Shown here: in pieces, positions 21,801 through 32,223 of the stretch | Numbering within the stretch: the first letter of the stretch is position 1 | Layout: each line of letters begins with the position of its first letter | DNA from: Phytophthora quininea | Taxonomy: Eukaryota; Oomycota; Peronosporomycetes; Peronosporales; Peronosporaceae | Length of the DNA stretch: 48,698 bases | Reading direction: 5' to 3' | Assembly (NCBI GenBank): GCA_011947345.1 | Contig: JAAVTG010000357.1 | Span: forward strand, 1-48,698 | Position numbers and translations under genes: made by a program | Notes under the pieces: model-generated | Databases searched by the model: none | The model's input: only the letters and a program-made list of their open reading frames with translations | Told to the model about the DNA's origin: nothing

Positions 21801-23421
21801 AAATTTGTGGGCCAACATCGTCTCAAGATGGTTGCCGACTGGATCCGCGCAGGAAAACACTGTCGTGCAGGTAAAAGCAGCTCGAGTACAGAGCCAAACC
21901 ACCTTATCCAGACTCAGACCGCTTCAAGACGAAGCATTCGAATGGCCAACTCTCGAAGCAATCAAGAAAGCCCAGCATGCAGCCGAAACCCCAAGCGCAG
22001 AGTTTGCAGTGAACGAACAAGGCGTATGGACAGCAGCAGGTAATATTTGGCTGCCATCAAGCGATGAAAACCTGATCTTACGAGTGATGATCACGGCTCA
22101 CTGCGGAACTCGAGCTCACCGTGGAGTAGACGCTATACTGCAACTACTCGAGGATGAATTTGTGATCGATAATGTGCGGATTCGTGTGGAAAATTTCGTA
22201 TCACAGTGCTTGCTCTGTAAGCATGTGAAAGGAGGAAAGCTGATTCAACGTCCATGGAACAGCACGCACGCAGCTACCAGGCGCAACGAACTTCTCCACA
22301 TGGATTTCTTGTATATGGGTAAAAGTTACGGGGCCGCGCAATATTTGCTTGTACTTAAAGATGATCTGTCACACTACTGTGAGATAGTAGCATGCGAGAG
22401 TGCAAACGGTTTAGTGGCAGCATCTGCAGTCCTAGACTGGTACAAGGGATTTGGTTTACCCGAGATGTGGGTCTCGGATAATGGATCTCACTTCCGCAAC
22501 ACGCTCATGGAGGATCTAAAGAGCAGACTGGGATCGCAGCAGCGCTTTGTACCGGTATACACTCCATGGCTCAATGGAACTGCAGAGAGAGTCAATCGGG
22601 ATATCCTCCAAGTCGTTCGCGTATTGCTGCTCGAGTTTCAACTGGACTCGAGGAACTGGGAGTTTTTGTTGCCTGTCGTGCAATCAATTCTCAATCAAAC
22701 CCCAGTTCGATCGCTCATGGAAAAATCTCCCATGAAAGTTTTCGCTGGACTACAACGTGACCCGGTGATCAACGTGATTTTGAAACCCAGTCCACGAGCA
22801 GGAGCATTTGAAGTTGTTCAAGGGTCTACAGACTCCTCCGCTGCCCAACTTGAAGCTCTTCGTTCGAGTCTTTAAGGGCTGCACGCAGACGTAGTAGATG
22901 CAAAAGAGCGCCGACGTCTCCAACAACAAGCAGCGAAGAAGGGCCGAGAATGCACCTTCTCCGTCGGAGATTTTGTGCTTTGGTCAAGGGCAGACCCGCG
23001 AATGTCAGGCCAGAAGCTGATGGTTCGATGGGTGGGGCCCTTTCGAATCGTCGAAGAACTCCCGACCAGCTTCATGATTGAGCATTTGCTTACGGGTGAA
23101 AACTTCGACGTGCACGCCATAAGACTGAAACACTACGCAGACAACATGCTCGAGGTGACAGAAGAACTAAAGCATCACGTCGCACTTCAGGGTATCAACC
23201 TTGGTGTTCGAGCAGTATACAATGGAAGATACAATCGCCGGACCAAGGAATGGGAGTTGCTAGTAAGCTGGAAAGGCTTAGAAGACACTGAAGATTCGTG
23301 GGAAGCATTCGACAGCATCTACAAAGCAGCGGCAGAATTGGTGACAGCATACGTGGACAACTGCAGCGACAACGGCATCAAGAAACACTTGAAAACCATC
23401 CCACAGGACAATCAGGTGTAG
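18821..23421 (+). pseudogene. Gag-Pol polyprotein of the LTR element, 4 stops and 1 frameshift
   Basis: ATG 18821 opens gag. TGA at 18950 interrupts it and a -1 shift near the CCC at 19168-19170 moves the frame. From 19192 one frame continues through the CCHC-type knuckle CLHCKGDHWMRDC (about 19696-19734), protease DTGA (19930-19941), reverse transcriptase with VPQGATDS and WIDD (20956-20967), RNase H LTDAS (21433), integrase HHCC finger (about 22100-22215), catalytic residues at MDF (22302), SDNG (22477) and ERVN (about 22584), and a chromodomain (about 23205-23360). In-frame stops lie at 21367 TAA, 21430 TAG and 22873 TAA. The true end is TAG 23419-23421, 18 bp before the 3' LTR. Confidence 0.93.
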
Positions 23422-23439
23422 TCAAGTCTTCGGGGGCAG

Positions 23440-23604
23440 TGTGGCGCAGAAACATTCCCAGACTTGAAACACCTCCAGAAACAACCGCAGAGAGCAACCG
23501 CTAGAGCGGTTGCCAACGACTAGAGCAGCAGCAGTTGTAACCACCGCAACCTTAAACCTCTAATGCACTCACTATTGAATTCGCCTTCAGCCCAAGAAAC
23601 CACA
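23440..23604 (+). repeat. 3' LTR
   Basis: Partner of 18594-18758. A weak purine-rich tract (CGGGGGCAG) precedes it. Confidence 0.95.
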
Positions 23605-24530
23605 TGCTGCACGACTTCCCGTGGATTGTCAGCCCTGCCATAAGAAACAGAAACATAATGCGGTCGCTGAAGAAGGCGTTAAAGCGGAGAGTCACGCAGG
23701 AGTTGACGAAAGATCTGCAATCAACAATACTGAAGCTGAAGTCGAAAATGACAACAAACCCAAAAACAAAAGGGTTATTAAGCCAGACACCAAAGCAAGT
23801 GTGGGCACATCGAAATATGCTGACGGACTACCAAGTATGGGTGACTTACCGACTAGCTGTCCAGCAGCTGAATTTGTATTATAAGGGTTTCCAACGCGAG
23901 GGTGGATGCCCAATGGGAGAGGATTGCCCAGTAAGCAAGATCTCAATCACACACATAGTGTTCGAGTGTATTCGAGCCCAAGACTTTTGGAGGAAGCTGG
24001 TACAACATTGGACTGGAGCGGAGGTCTCAACCGAAAAGATGAAGGCATACACAACGTATATCATAGGACGGGAATCACCTCCAGCCAGCAAACATTTCAG
24101 GCAGAGGATGGTCGAATGGTACGGCCATTCGAGCCCGGAATACGAAGACACAGCCCAGCGGATTTGGTGGTCTATGTGCAGCATTGGATACACTCTTTTG
24201 TGGCAGATTAGAAACAGAACCGTACACGAAGACCAACACTGGACATGAGAGCACCAGCTACAATATATGTGGCAACTTGGCATGCGTCAGCTACAAGCAG
24301 TAGCCACAAGAGAAAGAAGAAGACAACAATTGAGACTGCAGGGCATTCGACTCCAAATTAGTGTTGAATGCTTGAAGCGTATGACAGGAGACGGAGATCC
24401 AACAGGTAACCAGTCCCCTCCACCAGCACGGTAGCTTCAGCAGAAGGAGCCGTCATTGGTCAAGCGGCTACGGTCGTATAAGGAGGCTATTAACTAAGAA
24501 AGTTCAATAGACTACCTTACTACTACTAGG
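23605..24530 (+). pseudogene. LINE copy A, 3' part with zf-RVT domain
   Basis: This continues the LINE interrupted at 18593: after removing the LTR element and one TGCTG, the frame ...FPAHPLLHDFPW runs through. The frame 23604-24248 includes QTPKQVWAHRNMLTDYQVW and a C-terminal zinc motif (GCPMGEDCP ... HIVFEC, about 23905-23970) as in the zf-RVT domain. A TGA at 24246 is followed by the same frame to TAG 24432. The 3' end ends in CTACTACTA before LINE copy B. Confidence 0.8.
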
Positions 24531-26640
24531 GATCAACCACTAGGTATCTCGGCTTGGTTAATCTGCAGCAGATCAATTGGGCGGTCAGGAAAAGAAATAT
24601 AGTCAGAAGAATGGTGACTGCAGAAAAAGTTGCCATCAGCCTCGCCGAGAGGGTGGACCTGCTCAATGCTATCGTTTTATCGTCACTGCTGTTTACAGTG
24701 AAAATACTCCCCATCTCCCAGACGATGAAGCAGCTCGTGAACATGCAAAAGCACTTCTTATGGAGGGGCCAGATCCGAGAAGAAGCAAGCAGACACAAGA
24801 TAAACCCAGCGTTGGTTTTCACACCGCACGAGGCGGGGGAGGCTTAGGACTGGTATCGATACCGGTAGCAATTCAAGTGCAACGGATAAAAGTAACTTTG
24901 CAGTGGCTTCTGGGGAAGGGAGATATCTACAAGGGTGCATGGAAACTCTGGACTGGACTAGCACAAATAGTGGAACCGCAGATCTCCGCCAGGATCCCGT
25001 CGCGGTAAAACAACATGCCAAGCTGTCCACGAGGTACACGCGAGTTTCTAGCGGAAATGAGCTGAACTTTAGCGCCAACTAAAGCAGAAGCATTCGAACG
25101 AGAGAGGATGACTAAAGCTGGAAAAACTGACCGCCAGAACAACTAAAAAAACTGACTTTCGACCCGATGTCATGAGAGTTGATTTCGGTAATGGTGGATT
25201 TGGATGAGCTGAACGGACCCAGCAGGCCGCCCGAAGACATCGTCCGTTTCTGGGGGACTTTTTCATGGGAAGGGAACTCATGGATCCCTGACACGGCCGA
25301 CGCATGTCTAGCACGAAAAATACGACAAAATTGAGGTGATAGCAATTAAAAACTTGGGCATCACGAGGACCTCTGAAGACACCTACACGACTCGAATTCC
25401 TACTGCCCAAGGGGAAGATTGGGGCCATTCCTTGGCGAAGTTACAGCGATGGCTACTGGCGATATTGATGAACTCTCCACTTCTTCAAATTGGCGAAACG
25501 ATGGGCAGTCCATCAAACTGCAACTCCGATCACCCCCACGGCTCCGCAACGATTACCAGTGGAAGCGTCTAACAAAGGCCACGGTGGAAGGGACAACCCA
25601 ACAGCAGGATTGTAGTATCACACTGGAGTGCCAGGACAATGGACTGTTCTGGTAGGTCAAATCATTCTTGAAATGCCAAGAAACTCGCACAACACGGCAT
25701 AGGGATAGTTTTCGACGCAACTCCCGAACTACACGAAATCTCGTGGACTCTACTGGCGAAAACAAGGAACCGCAACATCTTGTGGAAACTGAAACGGCAA
25801 GTCAAGCTGAGCGCTGAGCCGCAATTACACCACATAATCACCAAGTTGGAACTAAAAGCGAAAAAAATGCATGGATCAGAGAAGTGCTCGGACAAACCCC
25901 GAAGCAGCTATGGACGCATGCGTCAATGCTAACCGACTATCAGGTATGGGTCAATTACCGAGTTGCCATGCAACAACTCAATTTGTATTACCCAGGAAAG
26001 GAAGAGCACCCAGGATGCCCAGTTGATATTGACTGTAACAGCAGATATGTTGATATACCGCACATTATGTGGGATTGTCAGCGAGCTCGGCAATTCTGGC
26101 GATTTCTTTTAACTCACTGGTTTGGATGCGGGGTATCCGAGGAAGAGATCCAGTGGTTCAGCAGTAACATGGCCCAACGCAAAGCTCCTCCAGTAAGCAA
26201 GCAATTCATCCGTCAAATGCGTGCCATGTACGGGCAATTCAACAAGGACACGGAAACGGCGGCCTAACGAATGTGGTTGGCTCTGTGCAGCATGGCGTTT
26301 ACCCTGCTGTGGCAGACCCGTAACAGCGTAGTACACGAAGGAAAAACTTGGACGGCGCAACATCACATGAAGAGTATGCGGGGAAAATGCCTAAGGCAAA
26401 TACATGCTGTTGCTCGGAAAGTAGCGCACAGACCACAAAGCAGGATACATAGAATATATCTCAGACTAGTCGTGGACTGTCTGGATAGCATGCCCGAAGC
26501 TCCCGACCGGAAACTGTCGTATGTTTCCAAGCGGCCCAGGACGAGAGAACCAACGATGCTTCATCGATTGAAGCTGCATCACGGAGACTAATAACTAATC
26601 GTTAAATAAACTACCTTCCTCTCTCTCTACCACTGCATGG
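24531..26640 (+). pseudogene. LINE copy B, 5'-truncated reverse transcriptase end and zf-RVT
   Basis: It starts inside the reverse transcriptase (TTRYLGLVNLQQINW, about 24535-24580), as expected for 5' truncation during target-primed reverse transcription. It continues with MVTAEKVAISLAERVDLLNAIVLSSLLF, FLWRGQIR and the PPEDIVRFWGTFSWEGNSWIPD block (about 25225-25290). The zinc motif CPVDIDC...HIMWDC lies at 26018-26080 and the tail ends at 26591 after a stop at 26265-26267. Frameshifts at about 24840, 25320 and 25650. The 3' end carries a CTCTCTCT tract. Confidence 0.8.
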
Positions 26641-27150
26641 GTTATTGGCTATTTTTATAATATAGGTAGCTACCGCAGGTTCTCGGCGTGCCGTAGAGTC
26701 TGTAGGCGAGGTTGCTGCATAGCGCGCCTCGGGCGTAGTCGCCTCAACCGCAACAATAACAATAACAATATTCTTTATAATTGTTGTGGTAATGTTTTTA
26801 TAATAATTGTAGAAATATGCTGTTTCGTATATGCTTCAACAGACAGATACAATAAGTGATAGCTGATGTTCCAATAACGATTGCGCGTGTACTTGACGAT
26901 GCAAAATGGAAAGTGATCATGTTAGTTAAGACTTCCTACTACTCGCTAGCATATGAGCTATTCTAGAACACTCGAAGCCTCACCACACAAATCCTCTGCT
27001 GTGCGAGTTGCTGCTGTCCTGTCCGTGCAGATTGTAGCAAATCGTCTTCTAGAACTTCGACAGTTCCAGCACTTGGGTCGCTTCGAAGTACTTGTGTACT
27101 ACCGATGGTTACTAAATGAAGTTTTCTCGAATGCCGGTAAAGCGGCCTAA
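26641..27150. other. no gene recognised; AT-rich spacer
   Basis: Contains an ACAATA triplet-like run near 26750-26775 and a CG-rich block (26670-26750) that could be an old LTR end. The 65-codon frame at 26953-27150 is unrecognised. Confidence 0.35.
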
Positions 27151-27494
27151 ATGCGCAATCTTTGGTTCGCAGAGATATCGCTAGGAAAGTTTGGCCTTGC
27201 CCTTAAATGCGGAAGATACGTGGCCAATTGATGGCAGAATTGTCCGATAGCACGCTTCGTTGCGATGAGGAAATGTATTCACGAGAGTTAATCGAGTGGG
27301 TTTACTCGAGCTGTGGTGCGTTATTTGATTCGAATGTGTTTGAACCAGTCATGTCGGCGGCGATTGTAAACCAGATGACCGGTAATCTCGCACTGAAGAT
27401 GCCAATCCAAATGGGGAGGAAGTTCGTGTATGACCTGAGTAGAAGAAAGCGCATGATCCTTCGGAGCTGTCTGAACTGGAAAGAGTTGTCGTAA
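27151..27494 (+). pseudogene. family X fragment (copy X')
   Basis: Frames here read RNLWFAEIS and FEPVMSAAIVNQMTGNLALKM. These match the paralogous gene at 31.2-31.1 kb on the other strand (QNLWLSEVS and FESMITALIVNQTTSNLTLKL). Only this internal part is recognisable. Family X is a large protein of unknown function that I believe is common in oomycetes; no catalytic motif is visible. Confidence 0.5.
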
Positions 27495-27681
27495 TGTGAT
27501 GTTCGGCTGAACTTTTGCAGCTTTCGTCTAAGCACTTTGCTAAATCTGCGAGTCGATTTGCGAATCCATGCTTTGCCGCTCAAGACTATCCCTGTTGACG
27601 CGTCAATTGAAGATGATGCACCAATTATCGCAGTGCTTGAAAACAGTGAAGTCGAAGCTTTAAGCAAAATGCTCTCGTTAC

Positions 27682-27695
27682 TCACTTCGGAATTC
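27682..27695 (+). promoter_or_regulatory. conserved initiator-like element, Kazal 1
   Basis: TCACTTCGGAATTC lies 31 bp before the ATG at 27726. Nearly identical 14-mers precede the genes at 28584 and 38005. It resembles the oomycete initiator consensus (TCAYTYYNCAWTTT). Confidence 0.55.
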
Positions 27696-27725
27696 ACCAC
27701 GTCTTCGGCACTCCACCTCGACACG

Positions 27726-28146
27726 ATGGAGTTCACTCTCCCCTCGCACTTGTCACCACCGCTGTCGTTGCCAGCAGCGTCCATGCAGACGATATAATCA
27801 ACGAAGGGCCCGGTCCCGTCGTGATCCCGGGCATCACTGGGTACTTCCATCCTATGGGCAGCAACTCGTCCAGCGACGGAGCTCCGGAGTTTGGTCCTGG
27901 GCCTGAAGTTGGTCGTGAAGCGCCGACGAACGCGTCCGCATCCGACCCGCTTTACCAAGGCTACTCCGACGCCGCGGGTGAGCCCGCCAGTTGCGACAAC
28001 ATCTGCTCCGTCGTCGAGGGAACTACAAACCTGTTTGCGGCTCGAACGGCCACAGCTACCTCAACTCCTGTCTGCTGGAAATCGCGAGTTGCAAGCACCC
28101 CTCCGAGAAAATCACTAAGGCTTCCGATGGAACGTGCTCATCCTAA
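27726..28146 (+). CDS. secreted Kazal-like protease inhibitor (Kazal 1; two 1-nt frame breaks)
   Basis: ATG 27726 opens a signal peptide (MEFTL..., ending SSVHA). The frame breaks at the CCCC run (27740-27743) and again at GGG (28018-28020); adding one base to each run joins signal peptide, linker (GAPEFGPGPEV) and a complete six-Cys Kazal domain (CDNIC ... PVCGSNGHSYLNSC ... ASC ... GTC) ending at TAA 28144-28146. Length would be about 140 residues. Kazal domains block serine proteases; in oomycete pathogens such secreted inhibitors counter host proteases. Paralogous to Kazal 2 at 38005, including about 100 bp of upstream sequence. Either an intact gene with assembly errors or a recent pseudogene. 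Confidence 0.75.
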
Positions 28147-28527
28147 AATGAACGACTGCTATGAGGGTTGGCGCGTACACGGTGCTACTGAACAGGCAAA
28201 GTTTCTCTCCTTCAGATAGTATAGCAGACTGATCCGCTACCAGCGCCTAATAAGAAATCCAAGCTTAAGAGACAGCATTGACAACACAAAGTCGTGGCGA
28301 GCGGGTTGCCGGATTCAGAAATATGCTTTCCGTTTCGTCCGTGACCGTCTTCCAACTCTCAGATGGGTCTGTTGCGGTGCAATAGTTATAAAGCTCGCAA
28401 GATAGGTTGAACCCTGGCTCAGCAAAAGAAATTGAACTGTCCTCCGCTTTGAGGCCCAAGGGCTGTCCAAGTTGATGCGCCCGTTAGTGATGATGCACAA
28501 TTCATCGCAAAATTGATACATCGTCGT

Positions 28528-28541
28528 TCACTTCCGAATTC
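28528..28541 (+). promoter_or_regulatory. conserved initiator-like element, module protein 1
   Basis: TCACTTCCGAATTC, 43 bp upstream of ATG 28584; same motif as at 27682 and 37969. Confidence 0.55.
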
Positions 28542-28583
28542 GCCTCGTAACACTCTACTCCACTATCCGAACAAAACTCACAG

Positions 28584-28880
28584 ATGAAGTTCGCTCTCGC
28601 AGTTGCCGGAATTGTCGCCGCTGTAGTCCCTACCAGCAGTGTCAATGCGGACAGCGAACGCAACCTCGGCCTCGGTCCTGAAGTGACCATGAACAAATCG
28701 GAAGCGGACGCGATGTTCAAGAGATACTTCGACGCCACGGGGCAAAATTTGACCAACGAGCCTCTTTACCTTGGTCCCGGCCCGGAAGTGATGCTGAACA
28801 AGTCCCAGTCGGATGCGCTTTTCAAGAAGTACTTCCAGGCCATGGGACAGAAAGACGGCAACGGCAGTGCTGCCAAATAA
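28584..28880 (+). CDS. small secreted protein with two GPEV-MNKS modules
   Basis: An intact 98-residue protein. Residues 1-22 are a signal peptide (hydrophobic, ending SVNA before DSE). The mature part is two tandem copies of a roughly 26-residue module: GLGPEVTMNKSEADAMFKRY then GPGPEVMLNKSQSDALFKKY, each followed by F-x-A-x-GQ. No Cys is present. The same module forms the linker of Kazal 2. A short NGSAAK tail ends the protein. Function unknown; likely extracellular. The ATG is preceded by a conserved 5' leader shared with the broken copy at 35.6 kb. Confidence 0.85.
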   Translation: MKFALAVAGIVAAVVPTSSVNADSERNLGLGPEVTMNKSEADAMFKRYFDATGQNLTNEPLYLGPGPEVMLNKSQSDALFKKYFQAMGQKDGNGSAAK

Positions 28881-29109
28881 CCAACGAAGCGAGGGTTCTG
28901 GACGGCGTCACCTTAGGTAATTGCTGTGTACTGTAAAGCTGAAACTCAATACACCGCAGCACTTGCATCCCTTGAATACAGGAGTAATTACCCCTTGCCA
29001 GTTGCCTCATGGATAGATAGCTAATTCACTTGCGACGAGAAATCCGCTAAACAGTTGATCAATTCAATTTCCTCCCTATCCCTTGTCAGTTGCGGTTTGT
29101 CACGACACG

Positions 29110-29691
29110 TCAACTTCCGTCGCTGAAACTAGAAAACGCACAAACTCGCTGCCTTTGGTAGAGCACCTCGCTCGCAGTAGGTCGTGTCATCCTACCCAAT
29201 CCGATCCATTCCTCGGGAAGATTGCTCGTAAACTCGATCTGTGCTCTCCCAACCGCAACCATCTTCATCAACGGTGTTTCTGTCGGTCTCTTTCCTAACT
29301 CAGTCGTCACTTTTGCAATGGCGTTGCTGTATGGGGATCGATTTGTACTCAATTCGGAAAACACCACGCTGAACCAGAAAATATCAGCAGTGGCGTCGTA
29401 TCGCTTCCCATGATTATCTCGGGCGTCATCCACCGTCGAATACAAAGTCCTGTGTACGTCACATGTCCAGTCAACCCTTGAGCACTCGACTCGATCAATA
29501 TGGCGGAGCACCGAGAACAAATCGCCGCCACGCAAAATCTCGAAGAGGTTCGAGAATTTCTTCCACGCAATACGGATGAAGCGCACGATTGAAGGTTGCA
29601 TCGATGCAACCGATAGTGACACACGTACATGTAGCACCTGATCACCCCAGCACACGTGCCGCACGTTTTGACATGCACTCGTGATGGTCAA
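29110..29691 (-). CDS. hypothetical protein, doubtful
   Basis: A 193-codon open frame between the module gene and family X copy A. It has no recognisable domain, signal peptide or membrane segment. It may be downstream flank of family X rather than a gene; similar sequence was not noticed near copy B. Confidence 0.25.
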   Translation of the reverse strand: MTITSACQNVRHVCWGDQVLHVRVSLSVASMQPSIVRFIRIAWKKFSNLFEILRGGDLFSVLRHIDRVECSRVDWTCDVHRTLYSTVDDARDNHGKRYDATADIFWFSVVFSELSTNRSPYSNAIAKVTTELGKRPTETPLMKMVAVGRAQIEFTSNLPEEWIGLGRMTRPTASEVLYQRQRVCAFSSFSDGS

Positions 29692-29927
29692 GAACGGTAT
29701 GGCTGAAGTTGATCACTTCAAGGGATACGATGCAGACGTCTAAGACATCACTGGACTTATTGAACTGGTTGATCGCAAAAATAATCTGGAAAGTTTTGAG
29801 TAGCTTCACTGTGATCCTCAAGCAATACCTAAGCAGCTCCTGTTTCCAGTGAGGCTGAAGGTTGTCGAATATAAATGATCGCAAAATCGAACCCAGGTTT
29901 TGGAAAACGTCAATGATTCGGGCACGT

Positions 29928-31895
29928 CTAGGAGAAAAAATCGTCGTCGTTGTCGTCGTCAACGCCATCGCCATCGCCATCGAATCCGAAGTAAATTGCT
30001 CCATTATAAGCTGCGAACGCGAAAATATGGCTCAGCACGTAACTTATATCACTTTCTCTCTCTTTGTTTTTCGATCTTCCATACAAGAGTACACTTTGGA
30101 GCCCAATCTTGCACATAATTGGTAATGGTCTCAGCATTCGGATCTCAGGTTTGCGGCATTGCCTCTTGAAAGTTTCAAGATGAGCTCCATGCCGTGGCGA
30201 GAACAAGACCTCAAAGAACTCCAAAGCGCGATTTATTTCCAGCATCCTCAACAGCGCACTCACTTCGTCAGAGAAATTGGGTGGGTCATATTCTCCCTGC
30301 TCAACCCACCATACGCCCCACCGTTTGTCGAGGCGAACACGCAGCCGGCGCACGCATTTTGGCAAGGGGTTGGTCACGTCGATAAGCTCGATAGACAGGG
30401 CAATCTCGTCGTGCCAATGAATGCTCCTCAATGGCGTCTCCGAGCTTGGAGTGAAATCACGTAAATCAATGTAGGCGTCCACTAGCCCGGCACAGAGAGA
30501 AAGCTCCTGTAGTTAGGACAACTTGCAAGTATTGTGCTCTCTTCAATGCCATCCCTCGGGCCAGCGAGCGTCAGTGATTTCAATGGCGATCCTACTGCGG
30601 ACAAGAAGAGCGGCAGCCCATCAGAAATGGATCCTTTTACGTTGTCGAATGCGATTGTGAGCGGCGTCAAACCGCAGGAGCCTGCAGTCGTTGTTTCAGG
30701 TAGGGATTCCAAATCTCGATACTGTACTTCGCAACGGCTGAAGCCTGGGACAACGACATCGACCCATTTAGCGGTAGTGTCGTCACCAAGAGTCCAAGCC
30801 GATGTCGGATCGGAAAGGTTAGGGGTTAGAATCTTCTGCAATCTCAAAATCTTCGTCGTGCTCCCTTCGAATTGGAGCATTGGCTTTCAGAATAGCGTCA
30901 CGACTTGGAGGCCGCAGTCGCCAATCCACTATAGTATCCGGACAGTCAGAATTTATCACAGACTAAACTCCTCCATATCGTGCACAGATAAGCTTTGCAC
31001 ATGGGTGACTGTGAGAGGGTTTAGTAATGACCGGTGGGCGCGCCTACAGAACAACCCATAAGCGATCCATCTCCACCAGAGATCACTGTCCTCTGCGTTA
31101 AACAGCTTTAGCGTGAGATTGCTAGTCGTTTGGTTTACAATCAACGCTGTGATCATCGATTCAAACGGTTCTGATTCCAGCGCGTTCTTCCAGTTTAACT
31201 CCAACGATCCAATTTGAGTCAGCTGGTTTGAAAGCTGACTATCCGTCTTCGACACTTCCGAAAGCCAAAGGTTCTGATCGAGAACACTTTCAACCGCATC
31301 GGCCAGCTTCGGGACACCCGCGAGCGCTTCCAAATCTGCAGCTGTAGACTCTAGCACAAACGGACATCGCAGTGTCCCTGATGCAACGACTTGCCGCTCT
31401 ACACACTGCCACATGGCTCGGATCAGTCGTTCCGCTTCCAATATATATTTTCCAAGATCTTTGGGCTTCCATCTAGGGAAATGCCCATGCTCGGGTAAAC
31501 AAAACTTGCACAGGAAGTACGACATCCACTCCAGAACTGCCTCCTCTTCATAGGTTCATATTCAGTGCGGCAATCTTCGCCGGCACTTGCACATATTCTT
31601 GAGAAGGTTGCGTTCTGTGATTGTAGTGACACAAGCGTACCAAGTCCCGTCCTTGGTGGTGTTCTCCACTCCTTCTCAAGTCGTCATCTGGGTCTATTAG
31701 CAGTAAAAAGTGGGCTGGAATGCCACGCTCATGTTGAGTCTCTCCTTCTTGGCCCAGATCCACTCCGCAATGCTCCACTAGTAAATACTTCCAGGCCTTT
31801 CGACTCACATGGGCTACAGTCGCTAACAGAGCCAACGCTTCTCGAAATCTGTAAGAGTTTTTCTCCAATCTCTGCTCGGGTTTATACGTTTTACT
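29928..31895 (-). pseudogene. family X protein, copy A
   Basis: Minus-strand frames in order give EALALLATVAHVSRKAWKYLL (about 31780-31845), LLLIDPDDDLRR (about 31675-31710), GTLRCPFVLESTAADLEALAGVPKLADAVES (about 31290-31380), ITALIVNQTTSNLTLKL...WWRWIAYGLF, and a C-terminal block RLRVRLDKRW ... ALLRMLEINRALEFFEVLF ... FAFAAYNGAIYF, ending in an acidic tail at TAG 29928. A TGA at 31548-31550 and several frame changes break it; at least one (near 30500) is mended by one base in a G run. Its 5' end abuts a small inverted-repeat element. Convergent with the module gene at 28584. Function unknown. Confidence 0.6.
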
Positions 31896-31998
31896 GGGGG
31901 CTGTCCCGCGACCAAGTGCACCACTTCTGACCACATCTGACCACATCTGACCATTTCTCACCACATCTTGTCCCGACCAATTGTCCCGCACAGCCCCC
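31896..31998. repeat. small inverted-repeat (MITE-like) element
   Basis: A 103-bp stretch bounded by GGGGGCTGT and its exact inverse ACAGCCCCC. It has TCTGACCACA-type direct repeats inside (31927-31960). No clear target duplication. It lies where the N terminus of family X copy A should be. Confidence 0.5.
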
Positions 31999-32223
31999 GT
32001 ATCCGGCTCACAAAAGAAAGCTGCTTGGGGTGACGCGCTGGGCGACCGCCAACACGCCAAGCGCCATCTAGCGCGCATGTCGCCCCACAAAGAGAGTTTC
32101 TATGCTGATGCAGCCACACGAAGTACGAACAATGAACACGAGAGCTCTATTATGCTGGATAGTAATGTGATAAACACGTCTGCTCTTTCTGTTTGCTAGC
32201 ATTTGTGCAGTACGGGTTTTCAC
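31999..32223. other. short intergenic spacer
   Basis: Lies between the inverted-repeat element and the transposon ORF ending at 32224. Nothing recognised. Confidence 0.4.

Larger units (their letters stand above)
18594..23604 (+). mobile_element. Ty3/gypsy LTR retrotransposon with chromodomain, young insertion
   Basis: A 5,011-bp element with 165-bp LTRs (TG...CA) at both ends and a perfect 5-bp target duplication TGCTG (18589-18593 and 23605-23609). The LTRs differ at one base (G at 18604, A at 23450). It sits inside LINE copy A, whose reading frame rejoins across the insertion. The interior encodes gag, zinc knuckle, protease, reverse transcriptase, RNase H, integrase and chromodomain in that order. 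Four stops and one frameshift make it non-autonomous as written. Confidence 0.95.

Noticed and set aside
18821..23421. Programmed stop readthrough in Gag-Pol
   Set aside because: Four stops spread through gag, RNase H and integrase do not match the single gag-pol recoding site used by such elements.
26746..26780. CRISPR-like or short regulatory array
   Set aside because: It is a plain ACAATA-type simple repeat with no spacers.
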